Assembly: GCA_019116945.1 (NCBI GenBank)
Contig: DXAR01000013.1
Location: forward strand, 1-37,205
Length of the DNA: 37,205 nt
Source of the DNA: Candidatus Janibacter merdipullorum
Lineage (GTDB): Bacteria > Actinomycetota > Actinomycetes > Actinomycetales > Dermatophilaceae
Reading direction: 5' to 3'
A program made the position numbers and the translations under genes. Position 1 is the first letter of the stretch. Every line of letters starts with the position of its first letter. The notes beneath the pieces were generated by a model. It saw nothing but the letters and a program-made list of their open reading frames with translations. It was not told where the DNA came from and ran no database searches. Positions 1 to 7,572 of this stretch are shown in pieces.

Positions 1-378
1 GATGGTCAGATCCGCACCTACGCCATGGAGACCGACATCCTCACCAATGCCCAGGAGAACTCGCCGATCGCCGGCCTCGCGCCGGACGCCCCGGGCACGC
101 AGATCATCCTCGACACCCCGGAGAGCGCCCAGCGCGATGCGGTCGTCGACCACTACGGCGACCAGGGTGCCCAGGTCGGTGGCACCGTCGGAGGGATCCT
201 CGGCGGGGCCGGGGGCCTCTTCGACGGCAACCCCTTCGACGTCGTCGAGGACGTCCAGGAGGGCGCCGAGACGGGTGCCGGGATCGGTCGGGACCTGGGC
301 GAGTTCGGCGGGGACCAGGCGTGGGGCCACCACTGGGACCCGATGACCGAGGCGATGGAGGAGCGCTACCCCGGCTGA
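1..378 (+). CDS. 3' end of an unrecognised protein, cut by the window start
   Basis: The frame is open from base 1 and ends at TGA 376-378. There is an ATG at 25, but no Shine-Dalgarno lies before it and the eight codons upstream (DGQIRTYA) remain open, so the real start is probably outside the window. The visible part is acidic and rich in Gly, with a Gly-rich run (GGTVGGILGGAGGL) near residues 60-73 and a C-terminal part with a Trp/His cluster (QAWGHHWDP). I do not recognise a family. The Gly-rich run resembles a glycine-zipper-like segment, but it is short and could be a flexible linker. The gene ends 58 bp before gltX and points the same way. Confidence 0.55.
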   Translation, partial: DGQIRTYAMETDILTNAQENSPIAGLAPDAPGTQIILDTPESAQRDAVVDHYGDQGAQVGGTVGGILGGAGGLFDGNPFDVVEDVQEGAETGAGIGRDLGEFGGDQAWGHHWDPMTEAMEERYPG

Positions 379-421
379 GCGGTGACCGCCCGGGGCGCGT
401 GACCCCCTTCGCCCGCGGGGA

Positions 422-436
422 TACGATCGGCTCATC
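422..436 (+). promoter_or_regulatory. -10-like box and very short leader of gltX
   Basis: TACGAT at 422-427 fits the actinobacterial TANNNT -10 box and lies 9 nt before the ATG. No Shine-Dalgarno sequence is present, so the gltX transcript is predicted to be leaderless or nearly so. The start point is inferred, not measured. Confidence 0.4.
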
Positions 437-1978
437 ATGAGCGACTCCTCTGCACCGACCGAGCCCACCGCCCCCCGCCTGCGCGTCGCGCCGTCGCCGA
501 CCGGCGACCCGCACGTCGGCACCGCCTACATGGCGCTCTTCAACCTCGCCTTCGCGCGGCAGCAGGGGGGCCAGTTCGTCCTGCGGATCGAGGACACGGA
601 CCGGGCCCGGTTCAACGAGACGAGCGAGCAGCAGCTCTACGACACCCTCGGGTGGCTGGGGCTCGGCTGGGACGAGGGGCCGGACGTCGGTGGCCCCTAC
701 GCGCCCTACCGGCAGAGCGAGCGGCTCGACACCTACCGGCCCTACGTCGACCGGCTCGTCGAGGAGGGCCACGCCTACTACTGCTGGTGCTCCACCGAGC
801 GGCTGACGGCGATGCGCGAGAAGCAGCAGAAGCTCAAGCTCCCCACGGGCTACGACCGCCTGTGCGTCGGCAAGACGAAGGAGGAGCGCGCCGAGCTCGA
901 GGGATTCAACGAGACCCCCGTCGTGCGGATGCTGGTGCCCGAGGACGCCCCGACGACCTTCGAGGACGTCATCCGCGGGACGGTCTCCGCGCCACGGCCC
1001 GACGACCAGGTGATCCTCAAGGCCGACGGCTTTCCGACCTACCACCTGGCCGTCGTCGTCGACGACCACGAGATGGGCATCACCCACGTCGTCCGCGGCG
1101 AGGAGTGGATCTCCTCGACGCCCAAGCACGTGCTGCTCTACCGGTGGCTCGGCCTCGAGCCGCCGAAGTTCGCGCACATGCCCCTGCTGCGCAACCAGAA
1201 CAAGTCGAAGATCTCCAAGCGCAAGAACCCCGAGGCGCGCCTCACGTGGTTCCACGAGCAGGGCTACCTGCCCGAGGCCGTCGTCAACTTCCTCGGTCTG
1301 CTGGCCTACCCGCCGGCGAAGGGGGAGTCCGGCGAGGACGTCGAGAAGTTCACCCTCGAGGAGTTCAGCGAGGCCTTCGCCTGGGACAAGGTCAACACCG
1401 TCGGGCCGATCTTCGACCTCAAGAAGCTCGAGTGGCTCAACGGTGCGTGGATCCGCGGTCTCGACCTCGGTGACCTCAGCTCGCGACTGCTGCCCTACCT
1501 CCAGGCCGACGGCGTGCTCGGTGAGAACCCGAGCGCCGGCGAGCTCGCCCGGCTCAAGAGCATCGCCGAGCTCATCCAGACCCGGATGAACCTCCTCACC
1601 GAGGCCTCCGCCCTCGTCGGTCCCTTCTACGTCGCGGACGCCGACCTCGAGATCGCCGAGGACGCCCGCGCCGGCCTCAAGGACACGGCCGGCGAGGTCC
1701 TCGACGCGGCCATCGCCGCGCTCGAGCCGCTCACCCTGCCCGAGGGGGTCCTCGCCGAGAACCGCGAGGGCAACCAGTGGCACGCCGAGGAGATCGAGCG
1801 GGTCCTGCGGGAGGCGATCGTCGAGGGCATGGAGATCAAGCCCCGCTTCGCCTTCGGCCCGCTGCGCACGGCGGTCTCGGGCCAGAAGGTCAGCCCGCCG
1901 CTCTTCGAGTCGATGGAGATCCTCGGCAAGGAGTCGACGCTGGCGCGACTGCGCTCCCTTCGCTCGTCGCTGGCCTGA
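437..1978 (+). CDS. gltX: glutamyl-tRNA synthetase
   Basis: Class I aminoacyl-tRNA synthetase that charges tRNA-Glu with glutamate in the cytoplasm. In many actinobacteria it also mischarges tRNA-Gln, which GatCAB then amidates. The 513-residue length is normal. The ATP-binding HIGH-type motif is HVGT at residues 26-29, after the typical VAPSPTGDP, and the second signature is KISKR at 258-262 (KMSKS equivalent). The helical C-terminal half matches the anticodon-binding region. The gene sits just upstream of tRNA-Gln and tRNA-Glu genes, its possible substrates. The ATG at 437 is preceded by a TANNNT box and no ribosome-binding site. Confidence 0.97.
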   Translation: MSDSSAPTEPTAPRLRVAPSPTGDPHVGTAYMALFNLAFARQQGGQFVLRIEDTDRARFNETSEQQLYDTLGWLGLGWDEGPDVGGPYAPYRQSERLDTYRPYVDRLVEEGHAYYCWCSTERLTAMREKQQKLKLPTGYDRLCVGKTKEERAELEGFNETPVVRMLVPEDAPTTFEDVIRGTVSAPRPDDQVILKADGFPTYHLAVVVDDHEMGITHVVRGEEWISSTPKHVLLYRWLGLEPPKFAHMPLLRNQNKSKISKRKNPEARLTWFHEQGYLPEAVVNFLGLLAYPPAKGESGEDVEKFTLEEFSEAFAWDKVNTVGPIFDLKKLEWLNGAWIRGLDLGDLSSRLLPYLQADGVLGENPSAGELARLKSIAELIQTRMNLLTEASALVGPFYVADADLEIAEDARAGLKDTAGEVLDAAIAALEPLTLPEGVLAENREGNQWHAEEIERVLREAIVEGMEIKPRFAFGPLRTAVSGQKVSPPLFESMEILGKESTLARLRSLRSSLA

Positions 1979-1990
1979 CGGGCCACGGAT

Positions 1991-2019
1991 TTGGGTGAAT
2001 CCCGGGGGATGGGTAGTAT
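1991..2019 (+). promoter_or_regulatory. candidate promoter for the tRNA-Gln/tRNA-Glu unit
   Basis: TTGGGT (1991-1996) and TAGTAT (2014-2019) are separated by exactly 17 nt and lie about 60 bp before the first tRNA, a standard housekeeping sigma spacing. The assignment rests on consensus and position only. Confidence 0.5.
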
Positions 2020-2076
2020 TTCCACTCGGTTCACCGCCCGCGCGTGCCTCGGCACGAAGGGGCAGTGATACCCCCT

Positions 2077-2148
2077 TGGGGTATGGTGTAATTGGCAACA
2101 CGGCTGATTCTGGTTCAGTTGTTCTAGGTTCGAGTCCTGGTACCCCAG
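2077..2148 (+). tRNA. tRNA-Gln (anticodon CUG)
   Basis: A full cloverleaf folds. The acceptor stem TGGGGTA (2077-2083) pairs with TACCCCA (2141-2147). The anticodon stem GCTGA/TCAGT encloses loop TTCTGGT with anticodon CTG at 2110-2112. The T loop carries GGTTCGAGTCC. The discriminator is G and CCA is not encoded. The anticodon reads CAG, the dominant glutamine codon in this G+C-rich DNA. Confidence 0.95.
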
Positions 2149-2246
2149 CGCTGAGAGTGGCTCCACCACTCGATTTCGGAGATGACCGCCCTTCCGGGTA
2201 AGGTTCCCTCCGTTGCCCGGCCGGTCACCGGTCGGAGACAGCAGAT

Positions 2247-2319
2247 GGCCCCGTTGTGTAGTGGCCTAGCACGCCGCCCTCTCAAGGCGGTAGCGCGGGT
2301 TCGAATCCCGTCGGGGCTA
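2247..2319 (+). tRNA. tRNA-Glu (anticodon CUC)
   Basis: The acceptor stem GGCCCCG (2247-2253) pairs with CGGGGCT (2312-2318) with a terminal G-U pair. The anticodon stem CCGCC/GGCGG encloses anticodon CTC at 2281-2283. The T arm contains GGTTCGAATCC. The discriminator is A and CCA is not encoded. It lies 98 bp after tRNA-Gln with no terminator between, so the two are probably co-transcribed and processed. Confidence 0.95.
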
Positions 2320-2327
2320 CATCGAGC

Positions 2328-2357
2328 AAGGCCCCCGCTCCTCGGAGCGGGGGCCTT
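2328..2357 (+). terminator. terminator of the tRNA unit
   Basis: A perfect 13-bp G+C-rich stem (2328-2340 with 2345-2357) closes a CTCG tetraloop, beginning 9 nt after tRNA-Glu. No long T tract follows, as is common in actinobacterial terminators. Confidence 0.8.
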
Positions 2358-2367
2358 CGTCGTGCTC

Positions 2368-2414
2368 CCGGCCGCCCACCGTGGTCCGCTGCCGGCCGCC
2401 CACCGTGGTCCGCT
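2368..2414. repeat. tandem duplication of a 23-bp unit
   Basis: The same 23 bases, starting CCGGCCGCCCACCG, occur at 2368-2390 and 2392-2414 with one base between and no differences. It lies in the gene-free stretch 2358-2551 between the tRNA terminator and the end of ndgR. No gene or known element explains it. Confidence 0.85.
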
Positions 2415-2417
2415 CCC

Positions 2418-2514
2418 GGACAGGATGCGTGGCGCGCTGCCGATGTCCTTCGTCGTCGTGTGGTCACGTCGTCGTTCGCGACATCGGCTTGACGCTGCGC
2501 CACACCTCCTGTCC
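2418..2514. repeat. large imperfect inverted repeat between tRNA-Glu and ndgR
   Basis: The left arm 2418-2447 (GGACAGGA...GTGGCGC...GCCGATGTC) is nearly the reverse complement of the right arm 2480-2514. Three perfectly matching blocks of 8, 7 and 9 bases are separated by two mismatches and by an uneven internal loop. A 32-nt spacer contains a small hairpin (CGTG TGGT CACG). It ends 37 bp from the ndgR stop and could work as an ndgR terminator, but it is larger than the other terminators here and may be the remnant of a small mobile element. Confidence 0.7.
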
Positions 2515-2551
2515 GTGCGCTCAGCGCCCCCTTCGCCCCGTGGTCAACTCG

Positions 2552-3301
2552 TCACTCGGTGTCGCGGTCGGCGGCCTCGGCGGCCTTGGCGTGCTTCTCG
2601 AGGACCTCGGTCAGCTTGTTCGCGCCGGCGATGACGGTCGCGGCGTGGAGGCGGCCCGGCTGCCGGGAGAGGCGCTCGATCGGGCCGGAGATCGACACCG
2701 CGGCGATGACGCGGCCCGAGGGGGAGCGGACCGGGGCCGACACCGAGGCGACGCCGGCCTCGCGCTCGCCGACGCTCTGGGCCCACCCGCGGCGCCGGAC
2801 GCCGGAGAGCATGGTGGCGGTGAAGGCGGCCTCCTGGAGTCCGCGGTGCAGTCGATCCGGCTCCTCCCACGCGAGGAGGACCTGGGCGGCGGAACCCGCG
2901 TGCATCGTCAGCGTCGCGCCGACAGGGATGGAGTCGCGCAGGCCGACGGGCCGCTCGGCGGCGGAGACGCAGACGCGGTGCTCGCCCTGGCGGCGGAAGA
3001 GCTGGGCGGACTCGTTCGTGTGGTCACGCAGGGCGCCGAGCACGGGGTTGGCCGCGACGAGCAGCTTGTCCTCGCCGGCCGATGCGGCGAGCTCGCCGAG
3101 TCGGGGTCCGAGGACGAAGCGACCTTGCATGTCCCGTGCGACGAGGCGATGGTGCTCGAGGGCGACCGCGAGGCGGTGTGCCGTGGGGCGGGCCAGGCCC
3201 GTGGCGGCCACGAGCTGCGCGAGGGTCGATGGGCCCGACTCGAGGGCTCCGAGCACGATGGCGGCCTTGTCCAGAACGCCGACTCCACTACCGTTGTCCA
3301 T
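2552..3301 (-). CDS. ndgR: IclR-family regulator of leucine/amino-acid genes (NdgR/LtbR type)
   Basis: Transcription factor of 249 residues with an N-terminal winged helix-turn-helix (about residues 14-60, including TLAQLVAATGLARPTAHRL) and a C-terminal IclR effector-binding domain containing GVRRRGWAQS and GEREAGVASVSAPV. The family member next to leuCD in actinobacteria, called NdgR in Streptomyces and LtbR in Corynebacterium, controls leuCD and other amino-acid genes. The divergent placement here matches. I chose the ATG at 3301 (MDNGSGVGVLDKAA, the typical family N-terminus) rather than an upstream in-frame codon that would run into the shared regulatory region. No ribosome-binding site is visible, so the mRNA may be leaderless. 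Confidence 0.93.
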   Translation of the reverse strand: MDNGSGVGVLDKAAIVLGALESGPSTLAQLVAATGLARPTAHRLAVALEHHRLVARDMQGRFVLGPRLGELAASAGEDKLLVAANPVLGALRDHTNESAQLFRRQGEHRVCVSAAERPVGLRDSIPVGATLTMHAGSAAQVLLAWEEPDRLHRGLQEAAFTATMLSGVRRRGWAQSVGEREAGVASVSAPVRSPSGRVIAAVSISGPIERLSRQPGRLHAATVIAGANKLTEVLEKHAKAAEAADRDTE

Positions 3302-3311
3302 GAAGTGATAC

Positions 3312-3331
3312 TGACATCTCATGTCGTGAGA
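3312..3331. promoter_or_regulatory. overlapping inverted repeats, candidate NdgR operator
   Basis: GACAT-CTC-ATGTC (3313-3325) is a perfect 5-bp-arm palindrome. It overlaps TCTCA-TGTCG-TGAGA (3317-3331), a second perfect one. TGACAT at 3312-3317 is also repeated inverted at 3362-3367 (ATGTCA). These lie in the 119-bp ndgR-leuC gap, just upstream of the ndgR start, where the regulator is expected to bind. The match to the true operator is inferred. Confidence 0.5.
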
Positions 3332-3420
3332 CGCAAGGTCTCGGCCGGGGGCGACGTGCGAATGTCAGGGGCAACACCGTGCACGATCTGTGGCACCACG
3401 CATGGGAGGGAATGAGGATC

Positions 3421-4830
3421 ATGGCAGGAACACTGGCCGAGAAGGTCTGGGACGCCCACGTCGTCCACCGCGCCGAAGGGGAGCCCGACCTCCTCTACAT
3501 CGATCTGCACCTCCTCCACGAGGTGACGAGCCCGCAGGCCTTCGAGGGCCTGCGGATGGCCGGACGGCCCGTGCGTCGCCCGGACCTGACCCTCGCGACC
3601 GAGGACCACAACGTCCCGACGACACCCGGCCCGATCACCGACCCGGTGAGCAAGATCCAGGTCGAGACGCTCCGCGACAACTGCGCCGAGTTCGGTGTGC
3701 GGCTCTACCCCATGGGTGACGCCGAGCAGGGCATCGTCCACGTCGTCGGCCCCCAGCTCGGGCTGACCCAGCCGGGAACGACGGTCGTCTGCGGCGACAG
3801 CCACACGAGCACACACGGCGCCTTCGGTGCGCTGGCCTTCGGCATCGGCACGAGCGAGGTCGAGCACGTGCTCGCCACGCAGACCCTCTCGCTCAACCCC
3901 TTCAAGACCATGGCGATCAACGTCCGCGGCGAGCTGCAGCCGGGTGTGACGGCGAAGGACATCATCCTCGCGGTCATCGCCAAGATCGGCACCGGTGGCG
4001 GTCAGGGCTACGTCCTCGAGTACCGCGGCGAGGCGATCGAGGCGCTCTCGATGGAAGCCCGGATGACCGTGTGCAACATGTCGATCGAGGCCGGGGCCCG
4101 CGCCGGCATGATCGCCCCCGACGAGACGACCTTCGAGTACCTCAACGGTCGTGACCACGCCCCGACCGGAGCCGACTGGGACGCCGCCGTCGAGGCCTGG
4201 CGGAGCCTCCGCTCCGACGACGACGCCGTCTTCGACGCCGAGGTCGACATCGACGCCTCGACGCTCACCCCCTTCGTCACCTGGGGAACGAACCCCGGCC
4301 AGGGCCTGCCCCTCGCCGACGCCGTCCCGGACCCGGAGACGATCGTCGACGAGAGCGAGCGCACCGCTGCCGCAAGCGCGCTCGAGTACATGGGCCTCAC
4401 CGCCGGGACCCCCCTGCGGGAGATCGGCGTCGACACCGTCTTCCTCGGCTCGTGCACCAACGGACGCATCGAGGACCTCCGGGCCGCCGCGGAGGTCATC
4501 CGCGGCCGGCACGTCGCGGACGGCGTACGCATGCTCGTCGTGCCCGGGTCCGCCCGGGTGCGGGTCCAGGCTGAGGAGGAGGGCCTGCACTCGATCTTCA
4601 CCGAGGCCGGCGCCGAGTGGCGGCTGCCGGGATGCTCGATGTGCCTCGGGATGAACCCCGACACCCTGTCGCCGGGGGAGCGGTCGGCGTCGACGAGCAA
4701 CCGCAACTTCGAGGGGCGTCAGGGCAAGGGCGGACGCACCCACCTCGTCTCACCACTCGTCGCCGCGGCCACCGCGGTGCGCGGCACCCTGTCCAGCCCC
4801 GCAGACCTCGACCTGCCGGAAGGAGCCTGA
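3421..4830 (+). CDS. leuC: 3-isopropylmalate dehydratase large subunit
   Basis: Large subunit of isopropylmalate isomerase, which with LeuD converts 2-isopropylmalate to 3-isopropylmalate in leucine synthesis. The 469-residue protein has aconitase-family features: [20 protein letters not shown] in the N-terminal half, and the three [4Fe-4S] ligands at Cys345 (GSCTNGR), Cys405 and Cys408 (CSMC). The start at ATG 3421 ([11 protein letters not shown]) is preferred because GGAGG at 3405-3409 and GAGG nearby precede it; ATG codons at 3379 and 3412 lack a usable ribosome-binding site. leuD follows after 3 bp. Control is probably by the divergent NdgR. Confidence 0.97.
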   Translation: MAGTLAEKVWDAHVVHRAEGEPDLLYIDLHLLHEVTSPQAFEGLRMAGRPVRRPDLTLATEDHNVPTTPGPITDPVSKIQVETLRDNCAEFGVRLYPMGDAEQGIVHVVGPQLGLTQPGTTVVCGDSHTSTHGAFGALAFGIGTSEVEHVLATQTLSLNPFKTMAINVRGELQPGVTAKDIILAVIAKIGTGGGQGYVLEYRGEAIEALSMEARMTVCNMSIEAGARAGMIAPDETTFEYLNGRDHAPTGADWDAAVEAWRSLRSDDDAVFDAEVDIDASTLTPFVTWGTNPGQGLPLADAVPDPETIVDESERTAAASALEYMGLTAGTPLREIGVDTVFLGSCTNGRIEDLRAAAEVIRGRHVADGVRMLVVPGSARVRVQAEEEGLHSIFTEAGAEWRLPGCSMCLGMNPDTLSPGERSASTSNRNFEGRQGKGGRTHLVSPLVAAATAVRGTLSSPADLDLPEGA

Positions 4831-4833
4831 GCC

Positions 4834-5427
4834 ATGGAGAAGTTCACGACGCACACCGGGACCGGAGTTCCCCTGCGGCGCAGCAACGTCGACACCGACC
4901 AGATCATCCCCGCGGTCTACCTCAAGCGGGTCTCGCGCACCGGCTTCGAGGACGGGCTCTTCGCCGCCTGGCGTGGTGACGAGACCTTCGTCCTCAACCA
5001 GCCCGCGTACCGCGACGGCTCCGTGCTCGTCGTCGGACCGGACTTCGGCACCGGCTCCTCGCGCGAGCACGCCGTGTGGGCGCTCAAGGACTACGGCTTC
5101 CGCGTCGTCATCTCCTCGCGCTTCGCCGACATCTTCCGGGGCAACTCCGGCAAGCAGGGACTGCTCGCCGCGCAGGTCGGCCAGGACGATGTCGAGCTGC
5201 TGTGGAAGTACCTCGAGAACACCCCCGGCGCGGAGATCACCGTCGACCTCACGGCCAAGACCATCACAGCCGGTGACATTGTCTGCACCTTCGCCGTCGA
5301 CGACTACACGCGGTGGCGGCTCATCGAGGGGCTCGACGACATCGGCCTGACGATGCGTCACGAGCAGGAGATCACCGACTTCGAGGCGAAGCGGCCTGTC
5401 TGGAAGCCGTCCACGCAGTCGGCCTGA
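4834..5427 (+). CDS. leuD: 3-isopropylmalate dehydratase small subunit
   Basis: Swivelling-domain subunit of isopropylmalate isomerase, 197 residues as is usual for the family. It begins [27 protein letters not shown] and carries the substrate-loop signature [13 protein letters not shown] near residues 72-84. It starts 3 bp after the leuC stop with a good GGAAGGAGC ribosome-binding site ending about 9 nt before the ATG, so the two subunits are translated from one message. A hairpin terminator follows 10 bp after the stop. Confidence 0.97.
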   Translation: MEKFTTHTGTGVPLRRSNVDTDQIIPAVYLKRVSRTGFEDGLFAAWRGDETFVLNQPAYRDGSVLVVGPDFGTGSSREHAVWALKDYGFRVVISSRFADIFRGNSGKQGLLAAQVGQDDVELLWKYLENTPGAEITVDLTAKTITAGDIVCTFAVDDYTRWRLIEGLDDIGLTMRHEQEITDFEAKRPVWKPSTQSA

Positions 5428-5437
5428 AGCTCACGCA

Positions 5438-5474
5438 GCAGTGGGCGCCCTTGGGAGACAAGGGTGCCCGCTGC
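5438..5474 (+). terminator. terminator of leuCD
   Basis: A 15-bp stem (5438-5452 with 5460-5474, two G-U pairs) closes a 7-nt loop, 10 bp after leuD. It lacks a T tract. Confidence 0.8.
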
Positions 5475-5683
5475 ACTGTCCGAGGCGGATGCGATCGCTG
5501 AGGGGCCGCCGGCGAAGGGGGTTCACCTCCCTTTCCGTCGAATGGTCCTGTGCGGCAATAAAAAGTGACCCACCCCGAATCCTGCACGGAGGCTCCGCAG
5601 CGCCCTACCGTCGTGACAGGTCGGGTGTACGGCTCGGCTTTCCCAGCCGGGGGAACTCCGGCGTCACCGCTACGGGAGTGACC
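5475..5683 (+). promoter_or_regulatory. upstream region of hup
   Basis: This 209-bp gap holds no gene. TACCGT at 5607-5612 is a plausible -10 box with a weak TGCACG 17 nt upstream, implying a leader of about 65 nt. A striking AT-rich patch, CAATAAAAAG near 5555-5564, stands out from the G+C-rich surroundings and could be an upstream promoter element or an HU/other nucleoid-protein site. CGAAGGGG occurs at 5513-5520. The ribosome-binding site GGGAG (5674-5678) precedes the GTG start. Confidence 0.4.
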
Positions 5684-6448
5684 GTGAACAAGGCAGAACT
5701 CGTCAAGGCTCTCGAGGAGAGGCTGGGCAGTCGCAAGGCCGCCCAGGAAGCGCTGGAGGTCGTGCTCGACACGATCGTTCGTGAGGTGGCGAAGGGGGGT
5801 CGCGTCGCGATCACGGGGTTCGGCACCTTCGAGAAGGCGGCCCGGGCAGCCCGGACCGGCCGCAACCCACGCACCGGTGAGGTCGTGAAGATCAAGAAGA
5901 CGACGGTGCCGCGCTTCAAGGCCGGCACGAGCTTCAAGGCCTACGTCGCCGACCCGAAGTCGTTGCCCAAGGCGGCTCCTGCCGCGGCGCGGGCGGCCGC
6001 CGGCACCGTGACCTCGGCAGCCGGGTCGGCGTACGCCCTGGCCGGCAGTGCGCTCCCCGGGGGGAAGAAGAAGCCCGCCGAGTCCTCGAGCACGGCGACG
6101 AAGAGCACGGCGAAGAAGAGTGCGCCGGCGAAGAAGACCGCTGCCAAGAAGTCGACGACCAAGAAGGCCGCGCCGGCCAAGAAGACCGCTGCCAAGAAGT
6201 CGACCGCGAAGAAGGCGACGCCGGCCAAGAAGTCCACGCCGGCGAAGAAGACGTCCGCGCAGAAGTCGACCGCCAAGAAGGCGACGCCGGCCAAGAAGTC
6301 CACGCCGGCGAAGAAGACGTCCGCGCAGAAGTCGACCGCCAAGAAGGCGACGCCGGCCAAGAAGAGCACGCCGGCGAAGAAGACGACGGCGCAGAAGTCG
6401 ACCGCCAAGAAGGCGACGCCGGCCAAGAAGACCGGTTCCTCGAGCTGA
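5684..6448 (+). CDS. hup: HU-family nucleoid protein with long lysine-rich tail
   Basis: DNA-binding architectural protein. Residues 1-90 form the HU fold (NKAELVKALEERLGS, then GRVAITGFGTFEKA and the DNA-contacting arm around GRNPRTGEVVKIKKTTVPRFKAG). After an Ala-rich linker comes a tail of about 120 residues made of AKK/PAKK repeats like histone H1, as in mycobacterial HupB and Streptomyces HupS. Total 254 residues, versus about 90 for plain HU. GTG 5684 is chosen because GGGAG lies 5 nt before it; a longer open frame upstream runs through the promoter region and is rejected. The tail includes near-identical 66-bp DNA repeats. Confidence 0.95.
   Translation: MNKAELVKALEERLGSRKAAQEALEVVLDTIVREVAKGGRVAITGFGTFEKAARAARTGRNPRTGEVVKIKKTTVPRFKAGTSFKAYVADPKSLPKAAPAAARAAAGTVTSAAGSAYALAGSALPGGKKKPAESSSTATKSTAKKSAPAKKTAAKKSTTKKAAPAKKTAAKKSTAKKATPAKKSTPAKKTSAQKSTAKKATPAKKSTPAKKTSAQKSTAKKATPAKKSTPAKKTTAQKSTAKKATPAKKTGSSS
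6199..6396 (+). repeat. three tandem 66-bp repeats in the hup tail
   Basis: Units start at 6199, 6265 and 6331, each encoding 22 residues (STAKKATPAKKSTP...AQK), and a partial fourth starts at 6397. Units 1 and 2 differ by a single base, while unit 3 has a few changes, so the expansion looks recent. Confidence 0.9.
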
Positions 6449-6462
6449 CCGCGAGGGACGTC

Positions 6463-6501
6463 CCGAGGGGCCGCTGTCGACCGTCGGCAGCGGCCCCTCG
6501 G
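6463..6501 (+). terminator. terminator of hup
   Basis: A perfect 14-bp stem (6463-6476 with 6488-6501) closes an 11-nt loop, 14 bp after the hup stop. Being symmetric and 24 bp from the end of the leftward small gene, it may serve both directions. Confidence 0.85.
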
Positions 6502-6525
6502 CATGTCACGGGGGAGTGCCGCAGC

Positions 6526-6735
6526 TCAGCGGATGGTCTCCCCGTCGCCGATGCCGACGATCCAGAGGCGGGTGACCTCCCCTTCGTCCTCGGTGATGCT
6601 CACCCGCTGCCCGGGCCGGACGAAGCGCAGTGAGCTCGCGGCGAAGACCTCCGGCGCGACGGCATACCTGAGGCCGGCGTCGGTGACGACCACCGTGGCG
6701 CCATCTGCATCGTGGGAGAAGACCGTTGCCTGCAC
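6526..6735 (-). CDS. small conserved-looking protein of unknown function, 69 residues
   Basis: Begins GTG at 6735 (MQATVFSHDADGATVVVTD) with a TAGGCT -10-like box 6 nt upstream and no ribosome-binding site. The chain is short and mostly beta-prone, with alternating hydrophobic residues and RPGQRVSITEDEGEVTRLWIVG at the C-terminal half. This pattern recalls small OB-fold or cold-shock-like domains, where a conserved RPGQRV turn is frequent, but the RNA-binding FGF/FVH motifs of cold-shock proteins are absent. It lies between hup and plsC and is divergent from plsC. The function is unknown. Confidence 0.7.
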   Translation of the reverse strand: MQATVFSHDADGATVVVTDAGLRYAVAPEVFAASSLRFVRPGQRVSITEDEGEVTRLWIVGIGDGETIR

Positions 6736-6747
6736 GGGAGGAGCCTA
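6736..6747 (-). promoter_or_regulatory. leaderless promoter box of the 69-residue gene
   Basis: On the minus strand TAGGCT (6742-6747) lies 6 nt before the GTG start, with no Shine-Dalgarno. This TANNNT spacing recurs at many starts in the window. Confidence 0.5.
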
Positions 6748-6810
6748 TCCGTGGCCTAAGGTGAACAGGGCCACAGCGAGGTGCCTCGGCACCACCTCGA
6801 GGACAGGAAG

Positions 6811-7572
6811 GTGACCTTGGTCGTCCACCGCACACCCACACCGGTCGCGTACCAGGTCGTCGCGGCCGTCCTGCGGCCGGTGATGCGCGGGCTGACCCGC
6901 TACGAGGTGACCGGGCTGGAGCACGTCCCCGAGTCGGGCGGCTTCATCGTCACGCCTAACCACGTCTCCCACGCCGACCCCTTCCCGTGGGCGCACGTGC
7001 TCTACAACCGGGGGGTTGCCCCCGTCTTCCTCGCCAAGAGCACCCTCTTCGACGCCCCCGTGGTCGGGACCATCATGCGGCACGCGAAGCAGGTGCGGGT
7101 CGACCGCGAGAGCCCCACGGCGGCCCAGGCACTCGCTCCCGCCGTGCGAGCCCTGGCGGCCGGTGAGTGCGTCGCGGTGTACCCCGAGGGCTCGCTCACG
7201 CGGGACCCGGATCTCTGGCCGATGCGGGGCAAGTCCGGCGCCGCCCGGCTCGCGCTGCAGTCGGGCGCCCCGGTGATCCCCATCGCCCAGTGGGGGCCGC
7301 AGGACCTGCTGCCCCGTTACGCCAAGGTGCCGCGGATCTCCCGGCACCGCTGGCGGATCCGGATCCGCTTCGGCCCGCCGGTCGACCTCGCCGACCTGCA
7401 GGCGGCCCCGGTGACCTCGACCGCCGTCGCGACGGCGACCGATCGCATCATGGCGGCCGTCACCCACGAGCTCGAGCAGCTCCGCGGAGAGCAGGCCCCC
7501 ACCGAACGCTTCGACCCCCGGGCCCACGGGCTACGACCGACGGGCGACTACCGTCCAGGAGGATCCTCATGA
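6811..7572 (+). CDS. plsC: 1-acyl-glycerol-3-phosphate acyltransferase family protein
   Basis: Membrane-associated acyltransferase that adds the second acyl chain to lysophosphatidic acid to give phosphatidic acid. The signature NHVSHADPF (NHxxxxD catalytic motif) lies near residues 50-58, and the later motif YPEGSLTRDP (EGT/S substrate block) is present, followed by RLALQSGAPVIPIAQWG. Length 253 residues. I prefer GTG 6811 because AGGACAGGAAG directly precedes it; another GTG at 6781 is possible. The stop overlaps the gpsA start (ATGA), coupling acyl transfer with glycerol-3-phosphate supply. Confidence 0.92.
   Translation: MTLVVHRTPTPVAYQVVAAVLRPVMRGLTRYEVTGLEHVPESGGFIVTPNHVSHADPFPWAHVLYNRGVAPVFLAKSTLFDAPVVGTIMRHAKQVRVDRESPTAAQALAPAVRALAAGECVAVYPEGSLTRDPDLWPMRGKSGAARLALQSGAPVIPIAQWGPQDLLPRYAKVPRISRHRWRIRIRFGPPVDLADLQAAPVTSTAVATATDRIMAAVTHELEQLRGEQAPTERFDPRAHGLRPTGDYRPGGSS

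Noticed and set aside
104-2101. Minus-strand open frame of 665 codons opposite gltX
   Set aside because: No domain, unnatural Arg/Gly/Leu composition, and it overlaps the tRNA-Gln gene; gltX is certain.
2150-2246. Possible third tRNA or small RNA between tRNA-Gln and tRNA-Glu
   Set aside because: Only short hairpins (such as GAGTGG/CCACTC) form; no cloverleaf or T-arm sequence is present. It is probably a processing spacer.
5441-5683. N-terminal extension of hup
   Set aside because: It begins inside the leuCD terminator, crosses the promoter region and lacks similarity to HU. GTG 5684 has a good ribosome-binding site.
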